A DNA stretch of 32,266 bases. Origin: Clostridiaceae bacterium. GTDB taxonomy: Bacteria; Bacillota; Clostridia; Oscillospirales; Acutalibacteraceae. Where the stretch lies: contig JAEDGF010000020.1 in the NCBI GenBank assembly GCA_016297645.1, positions 1 through 32,266 on the forward strand, given 5' to 3'. The position numbers were made by a program, and so were the translations under genes. Below, in pieces: positions 22,734 through 30,043 of this stretch; position 1 is the stretch's first letter; each line of letters starts with the position of its first letter. Under the pieces are notes generated by a model. It did no database searches, was not told the DNA's origin, and saw nothing but the letters and a program-made list of their open reading frames with translations.

Positions 22734-22837
22734 CAGCGGAAGGGGGGTAAAACAAAATCCGGGCAAAAAAACATCCCCCTCGAACAATACGCAACAAAAA
22801 CGGACAAGAAAACAAGGTTGTCGGCAACAAAATTTTT

Positions 22838-22866
22838 TTGCTTTGTATTCTGAACTTCTTTATTAT
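22838..22866 (+). promoter_or_regulatory. SigA-type promoter of cmk and ispH-rpsA
   Basis: Plus strand: TTGCTT (22838-22843), 17 nt spacer, TATTAT (22861-22866), in the 201-nt gap after the flavoprotein gene. Transcription would start at about 22872. Confidence 0.6.
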
Positions 22867-22871
22867 TTCAA

Positions 22872-22892
22872 GGGACTGCAAAATACAGTCCC
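22872..22892 (+). promoter_or_regulatory. Hairpin at the predicted 5' end of the cmk transcript
   Basis: GGGACTG-CAAAATA-CAGTCCC, a perfect 7-bp stem starting at the predicted transcription start. It is followed by GTCGAC, not T, so it is not a terminator. A 5'-terminal stem of this kind could protect the mRNA from decay (inference). Confidence 0.5.
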
Positions 22893-22934
22893 GTCGACCG
22901 CATAAATAACAAAAACAAAGGACTGATTTCAGGC

Positions 22935-23606
22935 ATGATAAACATTGCAATAGACGGACCTGCCGGGGCAGGCAAAAGCACGGCTGCACGAAAAGCCGCG
23001 GAAAAGCTCGGATTTATTTATGTTGACACCGGCGCACTTTACAGGACTGTGGGCGTTGCGGCGCTGCGGCGCTCGATAGCAACCGACGACGCACAGAAGG
23101 TCGCCGCCATGCTCCCCGAGATAAAGGCGGAGCTGAAATTCAAAGACGGCGTTCAGTATGTTTTCCTCAACGACGAGGATGTTTCAAAGGAAATACGCCT
23201 GCCGGAGGCTTCAATGGCGGCTTCGAATGTATCGGCGATCCCGGCGGTGCGCGCTTTCCTGTTTGACCTGCAAAAGAATATTGCAAAAAACAATAATGTC
23301 ATAATGGACGGCAGAGATATAGGAACTGTCATTCTGCCGGACGCACAGCTCAAAATTTTTCTTACGGCATCCGCCGAGGTCAGGGCAAAAAGACGGTATG
23401 ACGAGCTTTGTCAAAAGGGTACGCCGGTGGAATACGACGCGCTTTTGGAGGAGATAAAGCACCGCGACTACAACGACTCGCACCGCGCTGTTTCCCCGCT
23501 TAAAGCCGCACCCGATGCCGTTTTGGTCGACTCCTCCGACATGACGCTTGACGAAGTGGTTGACAAAATAACGGAGCTTGCAAAAAAGCTCGGGGACGGT
23601 GAATGA
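22935..23606 (+). CDS. cmk: Cytidylate kinase
   Basis: A 223-residue nucleoside monophosphate kinase that phosphorylates CMP and dCMP to the diphosphates, part of pyrimidine salvage and dCTP supply. The P-loop DGPAGAGKST is at residues 6-15, followed by YVDTGALYRTVG. The CMP-binding DGRDIGTVILPDA and the lid region AEVRAKRRYDEL come next, then RDYNDSHRAVSPLKAAPDAV, as in the bacterial family. Length is normal. The ribosome-binding site is modest (AAAGGA, 12 nt away). Its stop TGA lies one base before the TTG start of ispH-rpsA, so the two are coupled. The cmk-rpsA pairing is widespread in bacteria. Confidence 0.96.
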   Translation: MINIAIDGPAGAGKSTAARKAAEKLGFIYVDTGALYRTVGVAALRRSIATDDAQKVAAMLPEIKAELKFKDGVQYVFLNDEDVSKEIRLPEASMAASNVSAIPAVRAFLFDLQKNIAKNNNVIMDGRDIGTVILPDAQLKIFLTASAEVRAKRRYDELCQKGTPVEYDALLEEIKHRDYNDSHRAVSPLKAAPDAVLVDSSDMTLDEVVDKITELAKKLGDGE

Positions 23607-23607
23607 A

Positions 23608-25695
23608 TTGTCGGTAAAAATAACTGCGGCAAAAACCGCAGGCTTCTGCTTCGGCGTTGCAAGAGCCGTTGACTGCGTTGAAAGGCTCATCGAATCGGGC
23701 AAAAAGGTATGCACCTTCGGTCCGCTCATACATAATCCCGGTTTTATAAAGCACCTTGAAGAAAAGGGCGTTTTTGCGGCAAACGGCGTAGATGAAATAC
23801 CCGACGGCGCAACGGTGGTCATCCGTGCGCACGGCATTATGCGCGAAACGGAAGCCGAAATAAGGAAAAAGGCTGCCGCAGTGGAGGACGGGACCTGCCC
23901 GTTTGTAAAAAAGATACACCGCATAGTCGACGAGCAGTCCGCCTCGTGCGGCGCGGTAATTATAGCCGGCGATCCCGTCCACCCCGAGGTGCTCGGCATA
24001 AAAAGCTACTCGCACGCGCCCGTTTTTGTGATAAGGAGCGCAGAAGAACTGAAAAAACTTGCACAAGAACACCCGGAACTGACCGAAAAACCGGTTTGTT
24101 TGGTATCACAAACAACTTTTTCCGCAGATGAATTTAAAATTTGTGAAAAATTTGCAAAAAAACTCTATACAAACCCAAAAATATTTGATACAATATGTAA
24201 CGCTACCGCTTTGCGACAGGAAGAAGCAGCGGCTCTTTCTGCAAAGAATGATATAATGATAGTAATAGGCGGAAAAAACAGCTCGAATACGCAAAAGCTC
24301 TTTGCGCTGTGCAGCCGTCACTGTCCGACATATCTTATCGAGGGTGTTACGGAATTATCCGAAATTAAACTATCAGACGCCCATTCGATCGGAGTTACTG
24401 CCGGAGCGTCCACTCCGAGCGGTACAATTAAGGAGGTTTTAACAACAATGGCTGAGATTACTGAAAACATCTCGACAGTAGCCGAAACCGCAGGACAGGC
24501 AGAAGCTACCGTAGAATCCGGAGATTTGTCCTTCGAGCAGGCTCTTGAGGAATCACTCAACAGCATGAACAATGACCAGAAAGTGGTTGGCACGGTTATG
24601 AGAATAGCCCCCAATGAAATCCAGGTCGACATCGGCAGAAAGCAGACAGGTTATGTCCCGATCGATGAGTACAGCGCAGACCCCACGGCTGACCCCTCAA
24701 AGGAGCTTAAAGTGGGCGACCAGCTCAACCTCATCATCATGAAAACCAATGATGCCGAAGGCACCATCATGCTTTCAAAGCGCCGCTATGACGCTATCCG
24801 TTACTGGGATACCATAGTTGAAGCAAATAAGGAAGGAACGATCCTCGAAGGTAATGTTGTTGAAGTGATCAGCAAAGGCCTCATTGTTTTCGTTAACGGA
24901 ATCAGAATATTCGTTCCCGCTTCGCACTCCACCGTTCCGAAGGACGGCAGACTCGAAGATATGCTCAACAAGACCGTAAACCTTACGATAATAGATGTCG
25001 ACAAGCGCCGTCACAGAGCTGTCGGCTCTATCCGCGAGGCTATGAAGTCCGTACGCAAGGAAGCCCAGAACAAGTTCTGGAGCGAGGTTCAGGAGGGTGA
25101 AAAGTTCACGGGTGTCGTTAAGTCCCTTACCGACTACGGCGCATTCGTTGAGCTTGCTCCCGGCGTTGACGGCATGATTCACCGTTCGGAGCTTTCGTGG
25201 AAGCGCATCAAGCACCCCTCAGAGGTCGTTAACATCGGCGACACCGTTGATGTTTATGTAAAGGCTCTCGATCACGAGAAGAAGAAGATTTCTCTCGGCT
25301 ACAAGAAGATCGAGGACAATCCGTGGGAGATCCTCAGAAGAGATTATCCCGTCGGCAGCAAAATAAAGGTCAAGATCGTAAGAATGACCACCTTCGGCGC
25401 ATTCGCAGAGATCTTCCCCAAGATGGAAGGACTTATCCACATCTCGCAGATCTCCAACGAGCGCATCGAGAAGCCCCAGGATGTTCTTTCGATAGGCGAC
25501 GAGGTTGAGGTTCTTATCACCGATATCGACTTCGACAAGAAACGCATCAGCCTTTCCATCAAGGCTCTCCTTCCCACTCCCGAAAAGCCCGAAAAGAAGG
25601 CTGCTCCCGTTGACGACGCTCCCGCTGTTCTTTCCATTGACGACATGATCGCTCAGGCAAAGGCAGAGGAAGCCTCCAAGGCAGACGCTGAATAA
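23608..25695 (+). CDS. ispH-rpsA: Fused 4-hydroxy-3-methylbut-2-enyl diphosphate reductase (IspH) and ribosomal protein S1
   Basis: One frame of 695 residues joins two proteins. Residues 1-280 are IspH, the iron-sulfur enzyme that makes IPP and DMAPP in the last step of the MEP pathway. The three cluster cysteines are Cys14 (AGFCFGV), Cys97 (DGTCPFVKK) and Cys197 (DTICNATALRQ), and the C-terminal GASTPSGTIKEV is intact. Residues 281-695 are an S1 protein with four S1 RNA-binding repeats (about 321-393, 407-478, 496-567 and 582-652) and a charged tail. The TTG start just after the cmk stop is preferred (GGTGA 5 nt upstream), giving MSVKITAAKTAGFCFG; upstream in-frame codons lie inside cmk. Such fusions are known in Clostridia. 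An internal AAGGAGG and ATG at the junction could also give free S1. Confidence 0.93.
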   Translation: MSVKITAAKTAGFCFGVARAVDCVERLIESGKKVCTFGPLIHNPGFIKHLEEKGVFAANGVDEIPDGATVVIRAHGIMRETEAEIRKKAAAVEDGTCPFVKKIHRIVDEQSASCGAVIIAGDPVHPEVLGIKSYSHAPVFVIRSAEELKKLAQEHPELTEKPVCLVSQTTFSADEFKICEKFAKKLYTNPKIFDTICNATALRQEEAAALSAKNDIMIVIGGKNSSNTQKLFALCSRHCPTYLIEGVTELSEIKLSDAHSIGVTAGASTPSGTIKEVLTTMAEITENISTVAETAGQAEATVESGDLSFEQALEESLNSMNNDQKVVGTVMRIAPNEIQVDIGRKQTGYVPIDEYSADPTADPSKELKVGDQLNLIIMKTNDAEGTIMLSKRRYDAIRYWDTIVEANKEGTILEGNVVEVISKGLIVFVNGIRIFVPASHSTVPKDGRLEDMLNKTVNLTIIDVDKRRHRAVGSIREAMKSVRKEAQNKFWSEVQEGEKFTGVVKSLTDYGAFVELAPGVDGMIHRSELSWKRIKHPSEVVNIGDTVDVYVKALDHEKKKISLGYKKIEDNPWEILRRDYPVGSKIKVKIVRMTTFGAFAEIFPKMEGLIHISQISNERIEKPQDVLSIGDEVEVLITDIDFDKKRISLSIKALLPTPEKPEKKAAPVDDAPAVLSIDDMIAQAKAEEASKADAE
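24249..24257 (+). promoter_or_regulatory. Possible internal extended -10 promoter in ispH
   Basis: TGATATAAT matches the extended -10 consensus TGnTATAAT exactly, about 190 nt before the internal S1 start. No good -35 is seen at 17 nt. It lies within coding sequence, so a chance match is possible. Confidence 0.3.
24430..24450 (+). promoter_or_regulatory. Internal Shine-Dalgarno and ATG at the IspH-S1 junction
   Basis: AAGGAGG (24430-24436) lies 11 nt before an in-frame ATG (24448-24450, codon 281). This is the exact point where IspH homology ends and S1 begins (MAEITENISTVAETAG). Internal initiation would give a free S1 of 415 residues. Confidence 0.6.
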
Positions 25696-25714
25696 TCAGT
25701 AATTTAAAACATGT

Positions 25715-25757
25715 AAAGGATGTGAGAAGCTCCGGCTTCGCACATCCTTTTTTGTTT
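25715..25757 (+). terminator. Intrinsic terminator after ispH-rpsA
   Basis: AAAGGATGTG and GAAGC pair with GCTTC and CACATCCTTT around a TCCG loop (15 bp with one mismatch), followed by TTTGTTTTCTT. It begins 20 nt after the stop codon. Confidence 0.92.
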
Positions 25758-25781
25758 TCTTATAGTTCAACCGCTTGCGGT

Positions 25782-25917
25782 GCGCAACACGGCGTTTTTT
25801 CCGCACCAAAGTAAATTTAACGCCCAAACCTCTGCGGCGCATTTCTTTCGGCGACTTGCGGCGAACAGCACAGCGCGGCGTGCTTCCCGCTCCGAAGCTG
25901 ATTTAATGCGGCGCATT
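25782..25917. repeat. Two imperfect copies of a GC-rich repeat
   Basis: Copies at about 25782-25823 and 25868-25909 share the pattern CGGCGT...CCGCnCCnAAG...ATTTAAnGC, 86 bp apart. Each is followed by TGCGGCGCATT (25833-25843 and 25907-25917). The block fills the gap between the convergent rpsA and argH genes, whose 3' ends face each other here. It is not a recognised element. Confidence 0.5.
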
Positions 25918-25918
25918 C

Positions 25919-27301
25919 TTACTTGTACTGCTTTAAAAATTCGTCCACCGCATTCATCTCGGCTTCCACCGCCTTTTTGCCGGTGCCGCCGTCCGAAATG
26001 CGTTTTTCAACGCAGTTTTTGATATCAATAGCCCCGTAGAGATCATCACCGAACTCGGGGGCAAACTCGTGATACTCGTCAAGAGAAAGCTCTTCGAGCG
26101 TCTTACCTGTTTTAACGCAGTACCCAACCGTCTGCCCGACGATTTTATACGCCGTACGGAAGGGCAGACCTTTTCCGACCAGATAATCCGCGAGGTCGGT
26201 GGCGTTGATAAAGCCGGATTTTGCGGCTTTGAGCATATTTTCGGGCAGTGCCTTCATGGTTTCTATCATGGGTGCAAAAACGGTCAGACACTTTTTGACC
26301 GTGTCGACAGCGTCAAAAACAGCCTCCTTGTCCTCCTGCATATCCTTGTTGTATGCAAGCGGAATTCCTTTGAGCACGGTAAGCATAGCCATAAGATCGC
26401 CGTAGACCCTGCCTGTCTTTCCTCTTACAAGCTCCGCCATGTCGGGGTTCTTCTTCTGCGGCATAATGCTCGAACCGGTGGTAAAGCTGTCGTCAAGCTC
26501 GATAAATTTGAATTCCCAGCTCTGCCACAGGATTATTTCCTCCGAAAAGCGCGAGAGGTGCATCATTACAGTCGCAAAGCACGACAGGAGCTCAATGCAG
26601 TAGTCCCTGTCCGATACGCCGTCAAGCGAATTAAGTGAAAACGAGTCAAACCCGAGCAGAGAAGCCGTCATCTGTCTGTTTATCGGATATGTTGTTCCGG
26701 CGAGAGCGGCACTGCCAAGCGGAGAAACATTCATACGCTTCACGGCGTCTTGCAGGCGCGTTACATCCCTCATGAACATCATCGAATACGCGCTCAGGTA
26801 GTGCGCGAAGGTAACGGGCTGCGCGCGTTGAAGATGTGTATAGCCCGGCATGACCGCGTCCGGGTACTGCTTCGCCTTTTCGTTTACGGCACTTATCAGC
26901 GCAAGGAGCTTCTCTTTTATTTCGCCCGCTTCGCTGCGCAGCCACATTCTCAGATCGACCGCGACCTGATCGTTTCTGCTTCTGCCGGTGTGCAGCTTTT
27001 TGCCGACATCGCCGAGGCGCGAGGTCAGCACCGATTCGATAAACATATGAATATCCTCGGCGTTCATATCTATATCAAGAGTTCCGTCTTTTATGTCGCC
27101 GAGAATCCCCTCCAAGCCTTCGATCAGCCTGTCGCTTTCATCCTTCGTTATTATTCCGCACGCGCCGAGCATTGCGGCGTGAGCCATCGAGCCTTTTATA
27201 TCCTGTTCGTACATACGGCAGTCAAAGCCGACAGACGAATTAAAGTCATCAGCTGCGGCGTTAAGCTCCTTCGAAAAGCGTCCTGCCCACAATTTATCCA
27301 T
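25919..27301 (-). CDS. argH: Argininosuccinate lyase
   Basis: A 460-residue enzyme of the fumarase/aspartase superfamily that cleaves argininosuccinate to arginine and fumarate, the last step of arginine synthesis. The N-terminus MDKLWAGRFSKELN, the block HTGRSRNDQVAVDLR, the TLQRAQPVTF-like segment (HLQRAQPVTFAHY) and the superfamily signature GSSIMPQKKNPD are all present. Length is normal. GGGAGA lies 7 nt before the ATG. It is 121 nt downstream of argG on the same strand, but a strong intrinsic terminator lies between them. No promoter is evident after that terminator, so argH is probably expressed by read-through. Confidence 0.97.
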   Translation of the reverse strand: MDKLWAGRFSKELNAAADDFNSSVGFDCRMYEQDIKGSMAHAAMLGACGIITKDESDRLIEGLEGILGDIKDGTLDIDMNAEDIHMFIESVLTSRLGDVGKKLHTGRSRNDQVAVDLRMWLRSEAGEIKEKLLALISAVNEKAKQYPDAVMPGYTHLQRAQPVTFAHYLSAYSMMFMRDVTRLQDAVKRMNVSPLGSAALAGTTYPINRQMTASLLGFDSFSLNSLDGVSDRDYCIELLSCFATVMMHLSRFSEEIILWQSWEFKFIELDDSFTTGSSIMPQKKNPDMAELVRGKTGRVYGDLMAMLTVLKGIPLAYNKDMQEDKEAVFDAVDTVKKCLTVFAPMIETMKALPENMLKAAKSGFINATDLADYLVGKGLPFRTAYKIVGQTVGYCVKTGKTLEELSLDEYHEFAPEFGDDLYGAIDIKNCVEKRISDGGTGKKAVEAEMNAVDEFLKQYK

Positions 27302-27331
27302 ATTATTTTCTCCCTTCGCAGACTATCGACC

Positions 27332-27376
27332 AAAAAACGGCTGCCGCATCGCACAATTCAGGTAATGCAGCAGCCG
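27332..27376 (-). terminator. Intrinsic terminator or attenuator between argG and argH
   Basis: Minus strand: CGGCTGC and GCAT pair with ATGC and GCAGCCG (11 bp plus one mismatch), followed directly by TTTTTT (27332-27337). A smaller hairpin ACCGG-ATAACG-CCGGT (27399-27414) lies upstream. The stem and T-run are textbook, yet the next gene in the same pathway starts only 30 nt further on. Confidence 0.85.
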
Positions 27377-27422
27377 CGTCTTGAAAGCCTTTTATTGACC
27401 GGCGTTATCCGGTGTGTTGTTA

Positions 27423-28652
27423 TCAGTCAAGACCCGATTTCTTTTTCATCTTCGCATAGACCTTGGTGGGAAGTCCGAACAGATTTATAAATCCGGTAGC
27501 GTCTGCCTGATTGTATACATCGTCCTCGTCAAAGGTCGCGATCTCCGGGTCATAGAGCGAATAGGGCGAGGTCACGCCTGCGTTTATCATGTTGCCCTTG
27601 TAGAGTTTGAGGGTAACATCGCCGGTGACGGTTGTCTGCGTCGATTTCACGAAAGCGAGGATAGCTTTTGTGAGCGGAGAGAACCACTGTCCGTTGTACA
27701 CAAGCTCGGCAAGCTTCTGAGCAACAAGAGATTTATAATGTGCGGTTTCTTTATCGAGCGTGAGTGTTTCGAGAACCTCATGCGCCTTGTAAAGAATCGT
27801 TCCGCCGGGAGTTTCGTATACGCCGCGGCACTTCATGCCGACAAGACGGTTTTCAACGATATCGAGAAGCCCTATTCCGTTTTCGCCGCCCAGCTTGTTG
27901 AGCGCCGTTACCAGTTCGACGGAGTTCATCTCTTTACCGTCGAGCTTGACGGGAACGCCCTTTTCGAAGTGGAGTGTTATATATGTGGGCTTGTCGGGAG
28001 CCTGCTCGGGCGACACGCCCATTTCGAGGAAGCCGGGGGTGTTGTACTTCGGCTCGTTCGCGGGATCTTCAAGGTCAAGTCCCTCGTGAGAAAGATGCCA
28101 GATGTTCTTATCCTTGGAGTAGTTGGTTTCACGGCTGATTTTAAGGGGAATCTTATGTGCTTCCGCATATTCGATCTCCTCCTCACGGCTCTTTATGCTC
28201 CACTCACGCCACGGGGCGATAACGGGCATATCGGGAAGGAGCGCTTTTATTGCAAGCTCGAAACGAACCTGGTCGTTACCCTTGCCGGTGCAGCCGTGAA
28301 CAATAGCATCGGCACCCTCTTTAACGGCGATTTCGGCTACGCGTTTTGCGATGGGCGGACGGGCAAACGAAGTACCGAGAAGGTAATCCTCGTACTTTGC
28401 ACCTGCCTGAACACAGGGAAAAACATAATCATCAAGGAACTCTTTTGTAAGATCCTCAACATAGAGCTTTGAAGCACCGGTTTTAAGAGCCTTTTCTTCA
28501 AGTCCGTCAAGCTCGTCTGCCTGACCGACATTGCCGGACACTGCTATGACTTCGCAGTTGTTGTAGTTTTCTTTGAGCCACGGGATGATTATCGAGGTAT
28601 CAAGACCGCCCGAATATGCGAGAACGACTTTTTTTATCTTTGACTTATCCAT
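27423..28652 (-). CDS. argG: Argininosuccinate synthase
   Basis: A 409-residue ATP-dependent ligase that joins citrulline and aspartate to argininosuccinate. The start is the ATG ending at 28652 (MDKSKIKKVVLAYSGGLDTS), 9 nt after GGAGG. An ATG 18 codons upstream has no ribosome-binding site and lies in the operator region, so it is rejected. The N-type ATP pyrophosphatase loop AYSGGLDTSI, the citrulline/aspartate motif HGCTGKGNDQVRFE and the C-terminal ETPGGTILYKAHEVLE segment are intact. The promoter carries an ARG box, so it should be repressed by ArgR/AhrC when arginine is plentiful. argH follows after a terminator. Confidence 0.97.
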   Translation of the reverse strand: MDKSKIKKVVLAYSGGLDTSIIIPWLKENYNNCEVIAVSGNVGQADELDGLEEKALKTGASKLYVEDLTKEFLDDYVFPCVQAGAKYEDYLLGTSFARPPIAKRVAEIAVKEGADAIVHGCTGKGNDQVRFELAIKALLPDMPVIAPWREWSIKSREEEIEYAEAHKIPLKISRETNYSKDKNIWHLSHEGLDLEDPANEPKYNTPGFLEMGVSPEQAPDKPTYITLHFEKGVPVKLDGKEMNSVELVTALNKLGGENGIGLLDIVENRLVGMKCRGVYETPGGTILYKAHEVLETLTLDKETAHYKSLVAQKLAELVYNGQWFSPLTKAILAFVKSTQTTVTGDVTLKLYKGNMINAGVTSPYSLYDPEIATFDEDDVYNQADATGFINLFGLPTKVYAKMKKKSGLD

Positions 28653-28691
28653 TTTATTTTTCCTCCGATTCGATTTTATTTTGTGTGCGAC

Positions 28692-28706
28692 TGAATGTTT
28701 ATTCAT
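28692..28706 (-). promoter_or_regulatory. ARG box (ArgR/AhrC operator)
   Basis: Minus strand: ATGAATAAACATTCA, a near-palindrome that matches the known ARG-box form (ATGAATAAAAATTCA-like). It sits about +6 to +20 relative to the predicted argG transcription start, a position expected for repression. Confidence 0.85.
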
Positions 28707-28718
28707 CTGTTGTGCATA

Positions 28719-28747
28719 ATGATACAGTATATTCCTGCGTTTGTCAA
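28719..28747 (-). promoter_or_regulatory. SigA-type promoter of argG
   Basis: Minus strand: perfect TTGACA (28742-28747), 17 nt spacer, TATCAT (28719-28724). The leader is about 60 nt and contains the ARG box. Confidence 0.85.
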
Positions 28748-28954
28748 GTATATTTTTTCATTATTTTTTCTTTCGGAGTTTTGTCTGTTTTGCACTGTCA
28801 CCCGCCGCGTTTTTTGTACAATACGCTCAACGCATCTCGCTTACACAGTAAACATCAGTGTTTTTCGGGGTCTATGCGTGGTGTTCAGTCACTTTTTTTC
28901 ACGCCGCGTGTTTTTCCAGCCGCACTTTTCAAAAATACGGTCATACAGAAAAAT

Positions 28955-28990
28955 ATGCAAATATACATTTATTCGTATGTAAATATACAT
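28955..28990. promoter_or_regulatory. Tandem operator-like near-palindromes
   Basis: ATGCAAATATACAT (28955-28968) and ATGTAAATATACAT (28977-28990) are nearly identical, each almost palindromic (ATGT...ACAT), and 22 bp apart, two helical turns. They lie in the roughly 250-base stretch (28748-28999) between the argG promoter and the glycosyltransferase terminator, in which I see no gene. The regulator is unknown. Confidence 0.4.
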
Positions 28991-28999
28991 TTTTACGAC

Positions 29000-29034
29000 A
29001 AAAAAAACGCAGGGCTGTTTGCACCCTGCGTTTT
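29000..29034 (-). terminator. Intrinsic terminator of the glycosyltransferase operon
   Basis: Minus strand: AAAACGCAGGG-TGCAAACAG-CCCTGCGTTTT, a perfect 11-bp stem, with a total T-run of eight (29000-29007). It begins 29 nt after the glycosyltransferase stop codon. Confidence 0.95.
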
Positions 29035-29062
29035 GACCGATATTCTTTTAGTACGCGTTCTC

Positions 29063-30010
29063 TTATTGTTCGTCAATAAGAGTTTTTTCTATTATATACC
29101 GCGGACGGCGTTTTGTTTCGAGGTATATTTTGCCGATATACTCCCCTATTATTCCTATTGCGAAAAGCTGCAAGCCGCCGAGCGCCCACACCGATACTAT
29201 AAGCGAAGTCCAGCCGCTGACGGTGTTGCCGGTAAAGTGGCGGATGAGCGAATAAATAAGCATGACGGCGGCGGCAAGAAAAATAATTATTCCGAACACG
29301 GAAATAAGTCTTATCGGCTTCACCGAAAAAGAAGTTATCCCGTCAAATGCAAAGGCAAGCATTTTTTTGAGCGGATATTTCGATTTTCCGGCGAAGCGTT
29401 CGCCGCGCGTATATTCAACGGTCGTGCTTTTGAAGCCGACAAGCGGCACCATTCCCCTGAGGAAGAGGTTCACCTCGGAAAACTGCGAGAGCGCTTCAAG
29501 CGCGCGGTTGCTCATCAATCGGTAGTCTGCATGGTCATATATGACCTCGGCACCCATTGCCGACATCATTTTATAAAACGCGTGTGCGGTTGAGCGCTTG
29601 AAAGCCGAGTCGGTCGCGCGGGAGGAACGGACACCGTACACGATATCGTTGCCCTCGTTGTATTTCTCAAGCATTTTATCAATTGCGTTTATATCGTCTT
29701 GAAGGTCTGCGTCCATGCTCACGCACACATCACACTTGCCCATGGCGGTCATCATTCCGGCAAGCAGCGCATTTTGGTGTCCGCGGTTTTTGGACAGGAA
29801 TACGCCCCCGAACAGTCGGTTTTCGGAGTGCAGTTCCTCTATTATACGGGCAGTGGAGTCCTTTGAGCCGTCGTCGACAAAAACAATACGGCTTTTATCG
29901 GATATCTCACCTCTGCCGATAAGGTCGCAGAGCTTTTCGGAGAGCCGCCGCGAGGTTTCGGGCAGAACCTCCTCCTCATTATAACAGGGAACGACAATAT
30001 ACAGTATCAT
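29063..30010 (-). CDS. GT2 family glycosyltransferase, polyprenyl-phosphate type (GtrB/DPM1-like)
   Basis: A 315-residue membrane-bound enzyme expected to move a sugar from a nucleotide donor to undecaprenyl phosphate on the cytosolic face. The GT-A domain starts at residue 1 with IVVPCYNEEEVLPE. It contains VFVDDGSKDST, the LSKNRGHQNALLAG block and the metal-binding motif MDADLQDD, and later shows the GtrB-like YTRGERFAGKSKYPLKKM. Two membrane helices follow at about 228-252 and 266-290, and the protein ends in a basic tail. GGAGGT lies 8 nt before the ATG. It is 33 nt downstream of the GT-C-like gene. A likely division of labour is that this enzyme makes the lipid-linked sugar and the partner transfers it outside the membrane (inference). 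Confidence 0.9.
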   Translation of the reverse strand: MILYIVVPCYNEEEVLPETSRRLSEKLCDLIGRGEISDKSRIVFVDDGSKDSTARIIEELHSENRLFGGVFLSKNRGHQNALLAGMMTAMGKCDVCVSMDADLQDDINAIDKMLEKYNEGNDIVYGVRSSRATDSAFKRSTAHAFYKMMSAMGAEVIYDHADYRLMSNRALEALSQFSEVNLFLRGMVPLVGFKSTTVEYTRGERFAGKSKYPLKKMLAFAFDGITSFSVKPIRLISVFGIIIFLAAAVMLIYSLIRHFTGNTVSGWTSLIVSVWALGGLQLFAIGIIGEYIGKIYLETKRRPRYIIEKTLIDEQ

Positions 30011-30043
30011 TTTTGTTTACCTCCGGAAAAAATGCATCGTCCG

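Noticed and set aside
22741..22790. Inverted repeat AGGGGG/CCCCCT after the flavoprotein gene as a terminator
   Set aside because: The loop is 38 nt and no T-run follows. I see no clear terminator for that gene.
28616..29593. 325-codon plus-strand frame across the argG promoter and the glycosyltransferase 3' end
   Set aside because: It crosses a promoter, an operator, tandem repeats and a terminator, and is antisense to the glycosyltransferase. No domain is recognised.
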